Positions 17,223 to 26,303 are shown, numbered from the stretch's first letter. The stretch: 64,000 nucleotides of DNA from Lederbergia wuyishanensis (GCF_022900255.1 NZ_JALIRM010000004.1:124001-188000); one strand, 5' to 3'. Numbers and translations: made by a program. Notes: generated from the letters alone by a model not told the origin.

Positions 17223-17936
17223 ATGTGGAAATGGATAATATCAGGATTCTTGAGTTCTTCCCTATTGCTTCAAGGATGTGTTTTAAATGATATGCGAAGT
17301 TTAAAGGAAGAAAAAAAGGAGGAACAAGTCGTGAGAGAAGAGAAAAGTGAACAGCTGTTACATGCAACAGAAGGTAAAAAGACTGATAGAGTTAGAAAAC
17401 TGCTTAAGGAAGGTGTTAATATTAATATTCAGGACTCACAAGGACGAACTCCTATAATGATTGCAGTGTATAACAATGACTTAGAGACATCAAAAGTTCT
17501 CATTGAGGCTGGCGCGGATGTTAATATTCAAGACAACATGAAAAATAATCCTTTTTTATATGCAGGTGCGGAGGGATATATTGACATTCTTAAACTTACA
17601 ATTGACGCTGGTGCAGACCCATCCATTACCAATCGGTATGGGGGAACAGCATTAATTCCAGCGTCTGAACACGGCTATATAGATGTAATCATAGAACTTC
17701 TTACTCGGTCAGATATAGAAGTTAACCATGTTAATAATTTGGGGTGGACAGCTTTATTAGAAGCAATAATTTTAAATAACGGAAACGAAAAACAACAACA
17801 AACAGTTAAATTACTGATAGAGCACGGCGCTGACGTAAACATACCTGACAGGGATAATGTGACTCCTTTGCAGCATGCCCAAGATAAAGGTTTTAAGGCA
17901 ATTGAGGAAATCCTGTTACAGGCAGGAGCAAAATAA
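17223..17936 (+). CDS. Ankyrin-repeat lipoprotein
   Basis: 237 residues. The ATG at 17223 is preferred over that at 17208 because GGGGGAT lies 6 bases upstream. The signal peptide ends in a lipobox (LLLQGC), so the mature protein is anchored outside the membrane. Five ankyrin repeats fill about residues 45-237, with typical turns such as DSQGRTPIMIAVYNND, GADVNIQDN and GADVNIPDRDNVTPLQHA. Ankyrin repeats bind other proteins; the partner is unknown. It starts 61 bases after the CDF gene with no terminator seen between them, so co-transcription is possible. Confidence 0.85.
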   Translation: MWKWIISGFLSSSLLLQGCVLNDMRSLKEEKKEEQVVREEKSEQLLHATEGKKTDRVRKLLKEGVNINIQDSQGRTPIMIAVYNNDLETSKVLIEAGADVNIQDNMKNNPFLYAGAEGYIDILKLTIDAGADPSITNRYGGTALIPASEHGYIDVIIELLTRSDIEVNHVNNLGWTALLEAIILNNGNEKQQQTVKLLIEHGADVNIPDRDNVTPLQHAQDKGFKAIEEILLQAGAK

Positions 17937-18317
17937 ATAATCCCGTGGTTAGAGAAAATAAGGGCTATACTAATCACTAAAGATCTATATTTTCAAAAAT
18001 GTCATTTTCCTACTGGGATAAAGAATGCTCAGTTAGAAATAGGGTTCCAGGTTAATGATAATCTCATTAATGGAACAGGGACTAAAGTTTGCAATCTACT
18101 TATAAAAGAATAAGATTGTTTCGGATAAGAATAATATCCTGTCAAAAACTTCTTCCATCCTTTGTTGAAAAATTGGCATTTAAACAAAACTTAAATGTAG
18201 ACTTCCTGAAAACAACAAAACAGAGCTTGCGGAAAAGTTTTTTGTTTTTTTCTGAATCAGTAGCTACTCATATTCGCACACATGTAGATATTTATCTGGA
18301 AGTTGTTTTGTAATGAA
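17937..18317. other. Intergenic region without a supported gene
   Basis: AT-rich. A 74-codon plus frame (18089-18313) begins with TTG, lacks a ribosome binding site and has an unremarkable basic sequence, so I do not call it. No clear terminator for either flanking gene was seen. Confidence 0.5.
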
Positions 18318-19748
18318 TTATGGAGTAACTTCGAAAATAGTACCTTGGTTAAAATCAGTCACTTTCATAGAGCTATAAACCCCTAAATATAATATGGTTT
18401 GATCCATATTGGTTCCCAAACTAACATAATAAGATGATTGAGACCCAAAATTATAATTGGTTTCAATAATACTAAAATCACTTAGTTTATTATCTGCTCT
18501 TACCCGACTATAAGCTAAAACCCCTTGAACCGGAGAGTGAGATTCTTTATCTCGGGCAAGATCGGTAAATACCACGCTTCCTGTTAAATCCCGAATTCCA
18601 TTCCCCATATAGGCTTGCACTCCTGTAAGTGCAGTTCCTCCAAACTTATTTGGTCTAGGATCTTTGTGAAAATAACTAGTTAAAGGTTGAAGCCGCCTCA
18701 CTGAAGTTTTTATTGCTTCATCGTAATATGCAATTGTTTTCTCATCTAAAGCCTGATTTGTAGGGCATTTCTTTATAGTAGAAGTAGGAAAAGGGCCCTC
18801 CCATCCTCGCCATCCAAAGTTAATAAATTCTTCTTGGTTAAGTTCAGATTTCATTGAAGAAGCTTGAACAAGCTGAGTTACTGGTATTGGATTATAGTGA
18901 ATGAATGAATAAATAGACTCTACTAAATCCTGTCCGACATTTCCCACGTATTTAATATACTGATTATAAAATCTTTGAAATGAAATGCCTGGTATATTAC
19001 GAACCCCTTTAGCAATTACCGTAAGCGTTTCCTGAATAGGTGCTGGAAGTTCATTAAAACGCGTAACTACTGGTGGATTATAGATAAATGTATCCTTTGC
19101 TATGTCAATTTCAATTATTTTACCGGCTATTTCCATATTATCTTGGCTTAAATTAAACGGGTCATAGCCTGCTCCACCATCTCCGGTTGTTAAAATGAGT
19201 TTTCCAGTTTCAGGTGAAAAGTTTAAACTATTAACCCCATTATGATTAAAAAAAGGTCTTCTTAAGTTCAGGAGTGTACGTCTTTTTTGTGGTTGACCAC
19301 TTGAATGTAATACCCATTCTTCAATTGTATCGATATGATCATATAGAGTCTCTCTATTTAGCCACTTTAGGCTTAAAGATTTGGGATCACAAGGGTTAGG
19401 TTTAAATTGTTCAGGAAGAGCGCTCGGACCTTGTGTTCCAGCTACTGAATAATGAAGATAAAATAGACCGTTATAATAAAATTGAGGATGAAACGCTAGT
19501 CCAATCAACCCTCGTTCATCATATCCACCTCTAGAAACACCTGGTTCAAAAGTACCCAGTTTAATAATTCGTGGGCGAATATCTAAAAAAGTCTTTAAAC
19601 TTGAGTTTCCTAAGTAAAAAATCTCTCCTACCTGGGTTGCAATAAATAATCTTTCAACTGAGTCACCCGGAAGTGCAGCTGTTTTCAAAACAGTAGGTAA
19701 ATTTATCTTCCTTACCAGTGGCCGTAAATTAACCTTAACTTTTATCAA
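18318..19748 (-). CDS. PQQ-dependent sugar dehydrogenase-like (GSDH family) protein, no signal peptide
   Basis: 476 residues. The frame opens with GTG at 19760, but AAGGAG overlaps that codon, so the TTG at 19746-19748 (11 bases on) is the better start. Family blocks include ERLFIATQVGEIFYL, DERGLIGLAFHPQFYYNG, the catalytic-type His in FNHNGVNSLNFSP, LILTTGDGGAGYDP and NFGWRGWEGPFP. Relatives are six-bladed propellers that oxidise sugars with PQQ, but many members have no proven activity. No signal peptide or lipobox is visible, unusual for a PQQ enzyme and more like a spore-coat or cytoplasmic protein. It diverges from the paralogue pair that follows. Confidence 0.8.
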   Translation of the reverse strand: MIKVKVNLRPLVRKINLPTVLKTAALPGDSVERLFIATQVGEIFYLGNSSLKTFLDIRPRIIKLGTFEPGVSRGGYDERGLIGLAFHPQFYYNGLFYLHYSVAGTQGPSALPEQFKPNPCDPKSLSLKWLNRETLYDHIDTIEEWVLHSSGQPQKRRTLLNLRRPFFNHNGVNSLNFSPETGKLILTTGDGGAGYDPFNLSQDNMEIAGKIIEIDIAKDTFIYNPPVVTRFNELPAPIQETLTVIAKGVRNIPGISFQRFYNQYIKYVGNVGQDLVESIYSFIHYNPIPVTQLVQASSMKSELNQEEFINFGWRGWEGPFPTSTIKKCPTNQALDEKTIAYYDEAIKTSVRRLQPLTSYFHKDPRPNKFGGTALTGVQAYMGNGIRDLTGSVVFTDLARDKESHSPVQGVLAYSRVRADNKLSDFSIIETNYNFGSQSSYYVSLGTNMDQTILYLGVYSSMKVTDFNQGTIFEVTP

Positions 19749-20095
19749 TTTATAATACACTCCTTCTTTTTTTATAAGTTAGGATTCTTATCAAGATTAA
19801 TTCGGATTTATTTTTATCATAAGAGGGTAACTTGCCCTCTTCATTTTTTTATATGAGGTTGGCATATTAGTTACTCCTAGAGTTATAGGTAATTGAATCA
19901 GTTCTTAAAGAGAATGATTTACAATATTTTTACCGTTGTTGTTCAAATTTTTTTATCCGAATTAAAATAGTTCACGAGAAAATGATATAGAAATAAATTG
20001 GTGGGTGAGGTTCACTTTGTAGTGTTAACTTATATACATAATAAGAAGTAGTGACACTTACCCTTGCATTGCCAATATTTTTAGGGGGCGATTAT
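19749..20095. other. Divergent intergenic region between the GSDH-like gene and the paralogue pair
   Basis: Should hold promoters for both directions. I see AAGAAGGAG for the minus gene and AGGGGGCG for the plus gene, but no vegetative promoter I would defend. Sporulation-type promoters cannot be excluded. Confidence 0.45.
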
Positions 20096-20596
20096 ATGAA
20101 CTATTCAGGAGTGAGCTACAACCAGCAAACAGCGTATCTTGATGCCATCTATGCTGCATTAGAAAAAGGGATGGCCGCAAAAGAAGTAGTTTGCTCTATT
20201 ACAACAGGTTTTAGGGCTATTCCTTCTATGAGAACTGCAGCTGGACTAAACCCATATCATGCATCTGTAGCTGATATTGGCTATGGATTCGATGCAGTTC
20301 AAGGAACGATAAATCGGATTCGTAACGGTGAATCTATAACACTTGTAAAGGAATTACTTGTGTTCGACCTTGATACACTGAGAATTAGTGTAAAACAGTT
20401 GAGTCCCAATTTTGAACTTGCTGCAAAAAAAGCAAGCCCTGATATTTACCATCTGGTAGAGCAAAGCCGCTATTTAAATCATCAAATTGCACAGAGTATC
20501 AATGAAGCAATAAAACTAGGTCGAGCTTTGTTTGGAACTGAATGGGACTCTATACGCTCGCGAATCGAAAACATACAAGCAATTCCACGATTGTAG
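20096..20596 (+). CDS. Unknown helical protein, first of a paralogue pair
   Basis: 166 residues from the ATG at 20096, chosen because AGGGGG lies 7-8 bases upstream; an in-frame ATG-like start at 20051 has no site. I do not recognise the family. No signal peptide, membrane segment or cysteine motif is visible. It is predicted mostly helical, with a conserved-looking core ASVADIGYGFDAVQGTINRI (about 69-88) and a C-terminal helix ending LFGTEWDSIRSRIENI. The next gene encodes a protein with the same order of features (ISYGYAGVRGGVRRA and FGKDSFKEIQDNVI), so the two look like a tandem duplication. Genes are 23 bases apart, likely co-transcribed. Confidence 0.75.
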   Translation: MNYSGVSYNQQTAYLDAIYAALEKGMAAKEVVCSITTGFRAIPSMRTAAGLNPYHASVADIGYGFDAVQGTINRIRNGESITLVKELLVFDLDTLRISVKQLSPNFELAAKKASPDIYHLVEQSRYLNHQIAQSINEAIKLGRALFGTEWDSIRSRIENIQAIPRL

Positions 20597-20619
20597 GACA
20601 TAATTAAGGAGGAGAAGTA

Positions 20620-21129
20620 ATGCCTGATGCACTACCGATAACATTAAGTGAAGAGGAGCAGCGTCGTTTATTAGATTGGTGGAAAACAATGGAATTAGCA
20701 CATGATTTAGTCAAGCGTCTAACATCCTTAGTAAGTGAACTCCGGTTACACAGAGAATCTAGTCATGCGGATGGAATGATTCTTTTTTATCGAGCGGTGT
20801 CTGAGATTTCATATGGTTATGCAGGTGTTCGCGGAGGTGTTCGCCGTGCATTTACAAAAGAATATAGTAAAGCGCTGCAGCTTAATATGGTTATGTGTCT
20901 TAGCTTTGCACCTAAATTTTCCGTTGATGCGAAAGTCCTTCTTGAACGAGTAGCTAAAGGCGTCAGTGGACCAAATGCTCTTCGATTGATACAAATGATA
21001 AGAGAGACATTAAAGGAGAGCGATGAAATAATAAATGAACTAAAGGAAAAAGCTCACATGGTGTTTGGAAAAGATAGCTTTAAGGAAATTCAAGATAATG
21101 TCATCCAGGATATGACTTTACCTTTGTAG
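20620..21129 (+). CDS. Unknown helical protein, second of a paralogue pair
   Basis: 169 residues, ATG 7-8 bases after AAGGAGGAG. Like its upstream neighbour it lacks a signal peptide or membrane segment and looks all-helical. Matching blocks are SEISYGYAGVRGGVRRAFTK against DIGYGFDAVQGTINRIRN, a middle block with LSFAPKF against QLSPNFEL, and a tail FGKDSFKEIQDNVI against FGTEWDSIRSRIENI. Overall identity by eye is low (roughly a fifth), so the duplication is old or the pair works as a heteromer. No function is proposed. No terminator was found behind it; the S9 peptidase fossil follows on the other strand. Confidence 0.75.
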   Translation: MPDALPITLSEEEQRRLLDWWKTMELAHDLVKRLTSLVSELRLHRESSHADGMILFYRAVSEISYGYAGVRGGVRRAFTKEYSKALQLNMVMCLSFAPKFSVDAKVLLERVAKGVSGPNALRLIQMIRETLKESDEIINELKEKAHMVFGKDSFKEIQDNVIQDMTLPL

Positions 21130-21169
21130 GAGCAACAATTGTTTAGTATTTTGCAAATGGCCAGCTATT

Positions 21170-21430
21170 TATTGAGTGAGCAATTCGACCTCTCCGGTGT
21201 AGATTACAAAATCAAGTCATCTGCCGTCTGGTGACCATCGGGGAGTATAATCAAGTCTTGCGCAAGAAGTTAATAGACGCCGTTCGGTCTTTCCAAAGGT
21301 TGGAACATCGAGATTCGGCTGAAATATGTATTTGTAAATTGATCCAACCTTGTCTCTACATACCCGATATTCTTCCCGTCCGGGGAAATTTCAGGATTAT
21401 TGATTATTTTTTTTATTCGAAAAGATCTTT
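21170..21430 (-). pseudogene. Fossil of an S9 family (acylaminoacyl-type) peptidase, N-terminal part
   Basis: Minus-strand reading shows NPEISPDGKNIGYVETRL and NTYFSRI in one frame, then, one frame away, RLLTS and LDYTPRWSPDGR, a stop, and LDFV. This alternation of SPDGK..YV and PRWSPDGR is the start of the beta-propeller of YuxL-like acylaminoacyl peptidases. At least one frameshift (about 21280) and two stops (about 21219 and upstream near 21430) break it, and nothing remains of the alpha/beta-hydrolase domain. Confidence 0.65.
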
Positions 21431-21625
21431 AGGGATGAATATTCTCTTCAAGACTAGTCATTCCTAATTGTTTTCTGCTTATATATTATTCGTTTGCAAT
21501 AAAATTAGAAGTCTGTTTGGCTTATATCTATTGTTATTACTGACTATAGAAACTTGGTTTGATGTTGACTTAAAGCGAATTATTATTGACTTTTTTCTTT
21601 GGTCATTAAGTGATTTTTAGAGATA

Positions 21626-21682
21626 ATAAAAATCCTGATTCAAAGTGCAAAACTAATTGCTCTTTTGGAATTAGGATTTTTT
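21626..21682 (-). terminator. Terminator of the ger operon
   Basis: AAAAATCCTGATTC (21628-21641) pairs with GAATTAGGATTTTTT (21668-21682), with an A-run on one side and a T-run on the other, so it can act on both strands. It lies just after the last ger gene. The rest of 21431-21625 shows nothing I can name. Confidence 0.75.
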
Positions 21683-21698
21683 AAAATTGGAAAATCGT

Positions 21699-22823
21699 TT
21701 AATTAATAATTCCATGCTGGATGAATTCTGAAGTAAATTCTACTTCTATCGGGATTTCTGGATACGTTTTTTTCCAGTCGAGTGTTTTCCATGTTTTATA
21801 GTGATAAGCCTTTACTTTTTGACCAATACCAAGCGCATCACAATTTGCTGTTTGCATTTTCTTTATTGTGCTCTCGGCGAGCGTATTCAGCTTTTTCTGC
21901 ACGTTATTATTTAGCTGTTTCATTTTCTTTTTGTCAAATAAATTGTCTTGAGGATATTCCTCGACAGATAATTTTACATCTACAATCACTTTTGCTTTTA
22001 TGTTTCCACCTGTGTCATCGATTTTAATTTTTCTTTTAATCTTAAGCACTTGAATGCTTACATAGTTTTTATCTTCTTTTTTGTATTTATTACTAACTTT
22101 AAAATTTAACGGCAAGTTTTTCTTCTTGCTATCCGATAGAATTAAAAACATGCTCGATTCCTTTAATCCTAAAGTTCCTGAAAATTTATCATCATCAAAC
22201 ATTGCTAATCCAATGATTTTCGCTTTATTTTCTTTCTTCTCTATTGTCATATATGGAACTACAAAATCTTTACCTTCAGATAAAATGATTGGGAATATGC
22301 TCTGGACATTTTCATTTTTCGTTATTCCACCTTGTTCGGAAGTATGAAGTAACTCAGAGTAATAATCACTTATCGTCATGGACTCACGTACATTTAAGGA
22401 AAGCCCATCCTTGGCGTTTTGTTTAATGATGGCAATCTTCGCGTTCAACGGGCCTCTTAAATCTCGGTATGTGGAATCTAGAATCGAGAAAATACCATGT
22501 GAAGCCAACTCTTTACCTAGTAAGATGACTTTTACTTTTGACATATCAAATTTCTCGGGAACTTTTCGCTCCATATGGACTTCAGCATCTCTTGCTGTAT
22601 CTCCTGATGAGGATAAAAGTTCATTTTCTCTTGGAGGAGAACTCTGATTTGGCCCTCCTTGAGAAGATATCGGATGAGAAATCGTTGTCATAATTTTTCC
22701 ATCCAATTGGTCATAGCCGATAGCCAATATTAAACTGTTATCCTTCAAAAGACGCTGATCCCAACAACCGGCAAGAATACTTGTAAATATTATCATCCAA
22801 ATAAGAGGAAAGCGATATTTCAT
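21699..22823 (-). CDS. Ger(x)C family germinant receptor lipoprotein (GerAC type)
   Basis: 374 residues. A signal peptide with lipobox ILAGC (Cys19) is followed by WDQRLLKDNSLILAIGYDQ, the standard opening of Ger(x)C proteins. The C-terminal half carries the KVIVDVKLSVEEYP and CDALGIGQKVKAYHY blocks of the family. It is the outer-face subunit of a nutrient germinant receptor in the inner spore membrane, whose lipid is added by Lgt (a copy is at 50.4 kb). The ATG overlaps the gerB stop by 4 bases, so translation is coupled. The ligand cannot be read from sequence. Confidence 0.92.
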   Translation of the reverse strand: MKYRFPLIWMIIFTSILAGCWDQRLLKDNSLILAIGYDQLDGKIMTTISHPISSQGGPNQSSPPRENELLSSSGDTARDAEVHMERKVPEKFDMSKVKVILLGKELASHGIFSILDSTYRDLRGPLNAKIAIIKQNAKDGLSLNVRESMTISDYYSELLHTSEQGGITKNENVQSIFPIILSEGKDFVVPYMTIEKKENKAKIIGLAMFDDDKFSGTLGLKESSMFLILSDSKKKNLPLNFKVSNKYKKEDKNYVSIQVLKIKRKIKIDDTGGNIKAKVIVDVKLSVEEYPQDNLFDKKKMKQLNNNVQKKLNTLAESTIKKMQTANCDALGIGQKVKAYHYKTWKTLDWKKTYPEIPIEVEFTSEFIQHGIIN

Positions 22824-23914
22824 TTGCTGTCACTCCGTTCTTTCTTTTTAAAAATAATGGAGATTAACAGGAAAATTATGGGAAACACGAATGCGAAAAA
22901 GACAACGAGTTTATGATTGATTTTGCCTAAAGCTTCAATTTCAAATTTACCTTGTGGGATAAGTGCAATTAGGAAACAAGCAAATGCAGTAATATAAGCA
23001 AAATATTTATGACTTTTTGTATTCATAACAAAAGAAAGGCCAATGGAAGAAACAAATAATAAACTCATCAATGTTGTTGCTACTAAAACAATCCACATAG
23101 ATGTGAATATTAAATCCGGTCTTTCAATGATTTTAAATGAAAACGATTTGATTAAATATAAAACAGGCTCTGGAACAAGTTTTAATTCTCTAGGATTAAA
23201 AAAGAGTAAGCATGTAAGAACAATAAAAGTGTAAAAAATAGTAACAAAGACATTCGCAATCGTTGCCGCTTTTAACACACTTTTTCGATCAGCTCTCACG
23301 AATGGAAATAATAGCATTAATAATTCAAATCCTTGAAATGAAGGAAATCCTGCGCTAATTCCATTTATGATTTTTTGTATACCATGACTTCCAATCGGAA
23401 GAATGTATGTTATGTTTGAAAATTTTAATGAATATGCTGACAAAGCAATAAACACAATTAAAGTAAAAGATGCCAGAAGAAAGAATCTCGTTAAGATTCG
23501 TAGATTTTCTTTTACAATATAAATGGCCGTAACAATCATAAGTACCAACAATAGCCATTTAGGTGTTAATGGCAGCATCCAAACTTTTATTGCATATCCG
23601 TATTTTGCCAAAACCATTCCTGCAACGAAATTAAAATAACCGCTATATAATATCGTAATAAATTTTCCGAAAAATTTTCCAAACAAGGTTTGCAGCATCT
23701 CGAAAAAATTTTTGTTTGGAAACCTGCTCATTAAAATCCAAATCAATAAAATCATTACTTGCAAGATTACACCTGTTATTAAAACGGAAATCCAACTGTC
23801 TCCATTAGATTTATTGAACATGTCATAAGGCAGAGATACAATTCCTACTCCAATTTGAGCATGAATTAATACTAGAATTAGTTGAAATGGGGAAATATGC
23901 TGCTTACTTTTCAT
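22820..23914 (-). CDS. GerAB family germinant receptor permease subunit
   Basis: 364 residues with ten hydrophobic segments, the endospore germination permease layout (APC superfamily fold). The start HISPFQLILVLIHAQIGVGIVSLP is typical. This subunit binds the germinant in the inner spore membrane. Its ATG lies within the last codons of gerA (11-base overlap), and its stop overlaps gerC, so all three subunits are made together. Lysines and arginines are limited to the loops and the tail. Confidence 0.92.
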   Translation of the reverse strand: MKSKQHISPFQLILVLIHAQIGVGIVSLPYDMFNKSNGDSWISVLITGVILQVMILLIWILMSRFPNKNFFEMLQTLFGKFFGKFITILYSGYFNFVAGMVLAKYGYAIKVWMLPLTPKWLLLVLMIVTAIYIVKENLRILTRFFLLASFTLIVFIALSAYSLKFSNITYILPIGSHGIQKIINGISAGFPSFQGFELLMLLFPFVRADRKSVLKAATIANVFVTIFYTFIVLTCLLFFNPRELKLVPEPVLYLIKSFSFKIIERPDLIFTSMWIVLVATTLMSLLFVSSIGLSFVMNTKSHKYFAYITAFACFLIALIPQGKFEIEALGKINHKLVVFFAFVFPIIFLLISIIFKKKERSDSK

Positions 23915-25418
23915 CTTTATCCCATTCCCTTGATGGATTTTGTTTTTTGATTTTTTGAGGGTTAATATTCCCCGGACGTTTATTTAACATCCATATCGGA
24001 AAACGGACAATTGAGTCTTTTAAATTTGGAATCTTCAATGGAGCAAATGGTGCAAGATACGGTGTACCTAAAGATTCTAATTTACATAAATGGATTAAGA
24101 TAATCATTAAACAAAAAACAATACCAACAAATCCAAGTGTTGCTGAGGCGAGCATTAGTGGAAATGTTAATATGCGGACAGTATTACTCATCTCGTATGA
24201 AGGAATAGTGAATGACATAATCGCAGTTAACGCAATAACAATAACCATGGTATTGGATACAAGTCCTGCATTTACCACTGCTTCTCCAATAATCAACCCG
24301 CCTACGATACCAATTGTTTGTCCAATAGGCGTAGGAAGCCTTATTCCAGCTTCTCTAATCAATTCAATCGTGAAGGCCATAATGAGGGCTTCTATGAAAG
24401 GGGGAAAAGGAATATTTTCAATAGAGCCTTTCACTACGGTAATAACGTCGTTAGGAATAATTTCAAAATGAAAACTGACTATAGCAATATAAATCGAAGG
24501 AAGTGTGAGCGCTCCCCAAAAGCTAAATATCCTTAAAAGTCTAAATAATGAACCAGAAAAAAATCTAATATTAAAATCATCAGGGGTTTGGAAGAACGCA
24601 AAAAAAGTGACAGGCATGATAGAAACGTCAGAGGTCCCTTCAGAAAATATTGCAACCCTCCCCTCCATTAAATGGGCTTCAACACGATCAGGTCTTTCCG
24701 TATATAAAATTTGTTGAAAAGGAGAGAATGGTTTATCTTCAATAAATTCCTCAATATAGCCCGGACTAAAAATCATATCAGAGGAGATAGAAGTAACTCT
24801 TTTTTTTATCTCTTTGACTATCTCTCGATTTGCAATCTCTTCCATATAAACGATAGCTACACGTGTGTTCGACTCCCAACCTAGCTCATAGTATTCGATT
24901 TTTAATTGGCGATTTTGAATACGTGATCTAATTAAATTTAAATTTATATTAAGTATACCGACAAACCCTTCATGAGATCCTCGCACCACTTTCTCATTAT
25001 CCGGTTCCTCCGGAGAACGCAGGTGGGTTTGTAAGGTTTTAAATATATAAAACTCGGGCCCATTTTGGAGAAAAAGTACACTATTACCTGAGAGAAGTGA
25101 GGTAACTGCGATATTTATTTGGTTTGTTTTCGTAAAATCAGGACTTGTGATGATTTCGTCGATCGTTTGTATCGTATTTACTTGAGAAAGGGGCATTAGA
25201 ACACTACGTTGAAGTTCTTCAGAATTCACCATCGTCTCCAAATAGACAATCATACCTGGAATACCATGAAAATTTATTTTCCTTGTTTTTATGTCATTCG
25301 TATCGTATAGAGCTTTCGAAATGTAATGAAGATTTTCCTCAATGGTTGGAAAAATAAGTATATCTTTTTTGAAGTTATTTTTTACTGTACTTACACTTTT
25401 ATTTTTGAAAAAAGACAT
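23904..25418 (-). CDS. GerAA family germinant receptor subunit
   Basis: 504 residues from the ATG at 25416-25418. A TTG at 25430 is also in frame; AGAAAGGA sits between the two, too close to the ATG for comfort, so the start is uncertain by four codons. The soluble N-terminal half (about 1-275, with MVNSEELQRSVLMPL and GEFIEDKPFSPFQQILYTERPDRV-like blocks) is followed by four to six membrane segments with FIEALIMAFTIELIREAGIRLP, the best conserved stretch of GerA proteins. It is the first gene of the gerA-gerB-gerC operon. Known role: oligomeric ion channel of the germinant receptor. Confidence 0.92.
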   Translation of the reverse strand: MSFFKNKSVSTVKNNFKKDILIFPTIEENLHYISKALYDTNDIKTRKINFHGIPGMIVYLETMVNSEELQRSVLMPLSQVNTIQTIDEIITSPDFTKTNQINIAVTSLLSGNSVLFLQNGPEFYIFKTLQTHLRSPEEPDNEKVVRGSHEGFVGILNINLNLIRSRIQNRQLKIEYYELGWESNTRVAIVYMEEIANREIVKEIKKRVTSISSDMIFSPGYIEEFIEDKPFSPFQQILYTERPDRVEAHLMEGRVAIFSEGTSDVSIMPVTFFAFFQTPDDFNIRFFSGSLFRLLRIFSFWGALTLPSIYIAIVSFHFEIIPNDVITVVKGSIENIPFPPFIEALIMAFTIELIREAGIRLPTPIGQTIGIVGGLIIGEAVVNAGLVSNTMVIVIALTAIMSFTIPSYEMSNTVRILTFPLMLASATLGFVGIVFCLMIILIHLCKLESLGTPYLAPFAPLKIPNLKDSIVRFPIWMLNKRPGNINPQKIKKQNPSREWDKDEK

Positions 25419-25463
25419 GTCCTTTCTCAACTCATCTCATTTAAAATAATGGTATTATTTAAA

Positions 25464-25492
25464 GTATTTGTCATAAATTTCTTTCCTATGCA
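25464..25492 (-). promoter_or_regulatory. Possible sigma-G promoter of the ger operon
   Basis: On the minus strand TGCATA (25487-25492), 16-bp spacer, CAAATAC (25464-25470). The first box matches the sigma-G -35 (TGMATA); the -10 is a partial match. Expression in the forespore under sigma-G is known for ger receptor operons. Confidence 0.4.
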
Positions 25493-25574
25493 AAAGCTTT
25501 TTAAAGCCAATCGTTAAATTTGTCAATTTTTTTACAGCGTATAAAAATTAGTACAAATGAGGATTGCAATTATT

Positions 25575-25603
25575 TTACATACCGTTATGGGGTATGATAC
25601 GAT
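25575..25603 (+). promoter_or_regulatory. bdbDC promoter with embedded CsoR-type operator
   Basis: TTTACA (25575-25580), 17-bp spacer, TACGAT (25598-25603) preceded by TGA. The spacer contains the 19-bp palindrome CATACCGTTATGGGGTATG (25578-25596), ATACC-N7-GGTAT, the same design as the sites before csoR and copA. A repressor there would block RNA polymerase. Confidence 0.7.
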
Positions 25604-25639
25604 TATTGACATTAAAGTCATTATGCGGAGAGATGCTGA

Positions 25640-26302
25640 ATGAATAATAAAAAAATTGTTTTATTTACAGTTGTCATTTTTGCCATCATTGTGGCACTTG
25701 TATTGGTTTTTAACAATAAAGGAAAAAATGAGAGCCAAGAAAAGGTTAGTCTTAAAAATCTAGAAAACCAACCAACAATGGGGAATGAGGATGCACCTGT
25801 TACAATTGTAGAGTTTGGAGATTATAAATGTCCGTCATGTAAAGCATGGGGAGAAAGAGTTTTTCCACAGCTTCAAAAAGATTATATCGATACTGGAAAG
25901 GCTAAGCTCACATATATTAATGTTCTTTTTCACGGAAATGAATCAGTCCTTGCAGCACTTGCATCAGAATCTGTTTTTAAACAAGATCCGGAAAACTTTT
26001 GGGCTTTCCATAAAGGAATTTATGATGCACAACCTTCCAATCAAAACCATGATGATGTATGGGTAACAACAGACATGTTAGTAGAGATTGCAAAAGCCTA
26101 TGCTCCAAATATCAACTTTAATGAATTCAAAAAAGATATAGAAGAGAAAGGTATGTTCGACCAAGTCATGATTGATGATAAGCTAGTGAAAGATGTAAAT
26201 GTTAAATATACACCTACCCTCGTTATCAATGGTGTTATGTTAGATGATCCTTTTGATTATGAAGCAATTGCAGCACAAATTGAAAAAGGTTTGAAAAAAT
26301 AA
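25640..26302 (+). CDS. bdbD: Thiol-disulfide oxidoreductase BdbD (DsbA-like)
   Basis: 220 residues. An N-terminal membrane anchor (about 6-24) is followed by a DsbA-type thioredoxin fold with a helical insert. The active site is CPSC (C64, C67) and the cis-proline loop is KYTPTLVINGV near 191-201. It puts disulfide bonds into proteins outside the membrane and is re-oxidised by BdbC, the next gene, which starts one base after this stop. The CsoR-type operator in its promoter links it to copper. The bdbDC pair also lies near the copper genes in B. subtilis. Confidence 0.93.
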   Translation: MNNKKIVLFTVVIFAIIVALVLVFNNKGKNESQEKVSLKNLENQPTMGNEDAPVTIVEFGDYKCPSCKAWGERVFPQLQKDYIDTGKAKLTYINVLFHGNESVLAALASESVFKQDPENFWAFHKGIYDAQPSNQNHDDVWVTTDMLVEIAKAYAPNINFNEFKKDIEEKGMFDQVMIDDKLVKDVNVKYTPTLVINGVMLDDPFDYEAIAAQIEKGLKK

Positions 26303-26303
26303 T

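Noticed and set aside
18089-18313. Plus-strand 74-codon frame
   Set aside because: TTG start without a ribosome site, no recognisable motif, lies in an AT-rich gap.
21231-21467. Plus-strand 78-codon frame
   Set aside because: It is the opposite strand of the S9 peptidase fossil and begins inside it without a ribosome site.
15678-25430. Integrated phage or genomic island
   Set aside because: No integrase, phage genes, tRNA-flanking direct repeats or sharp base-composition change; the accessory genes look like ordinary variable Bacillus content.
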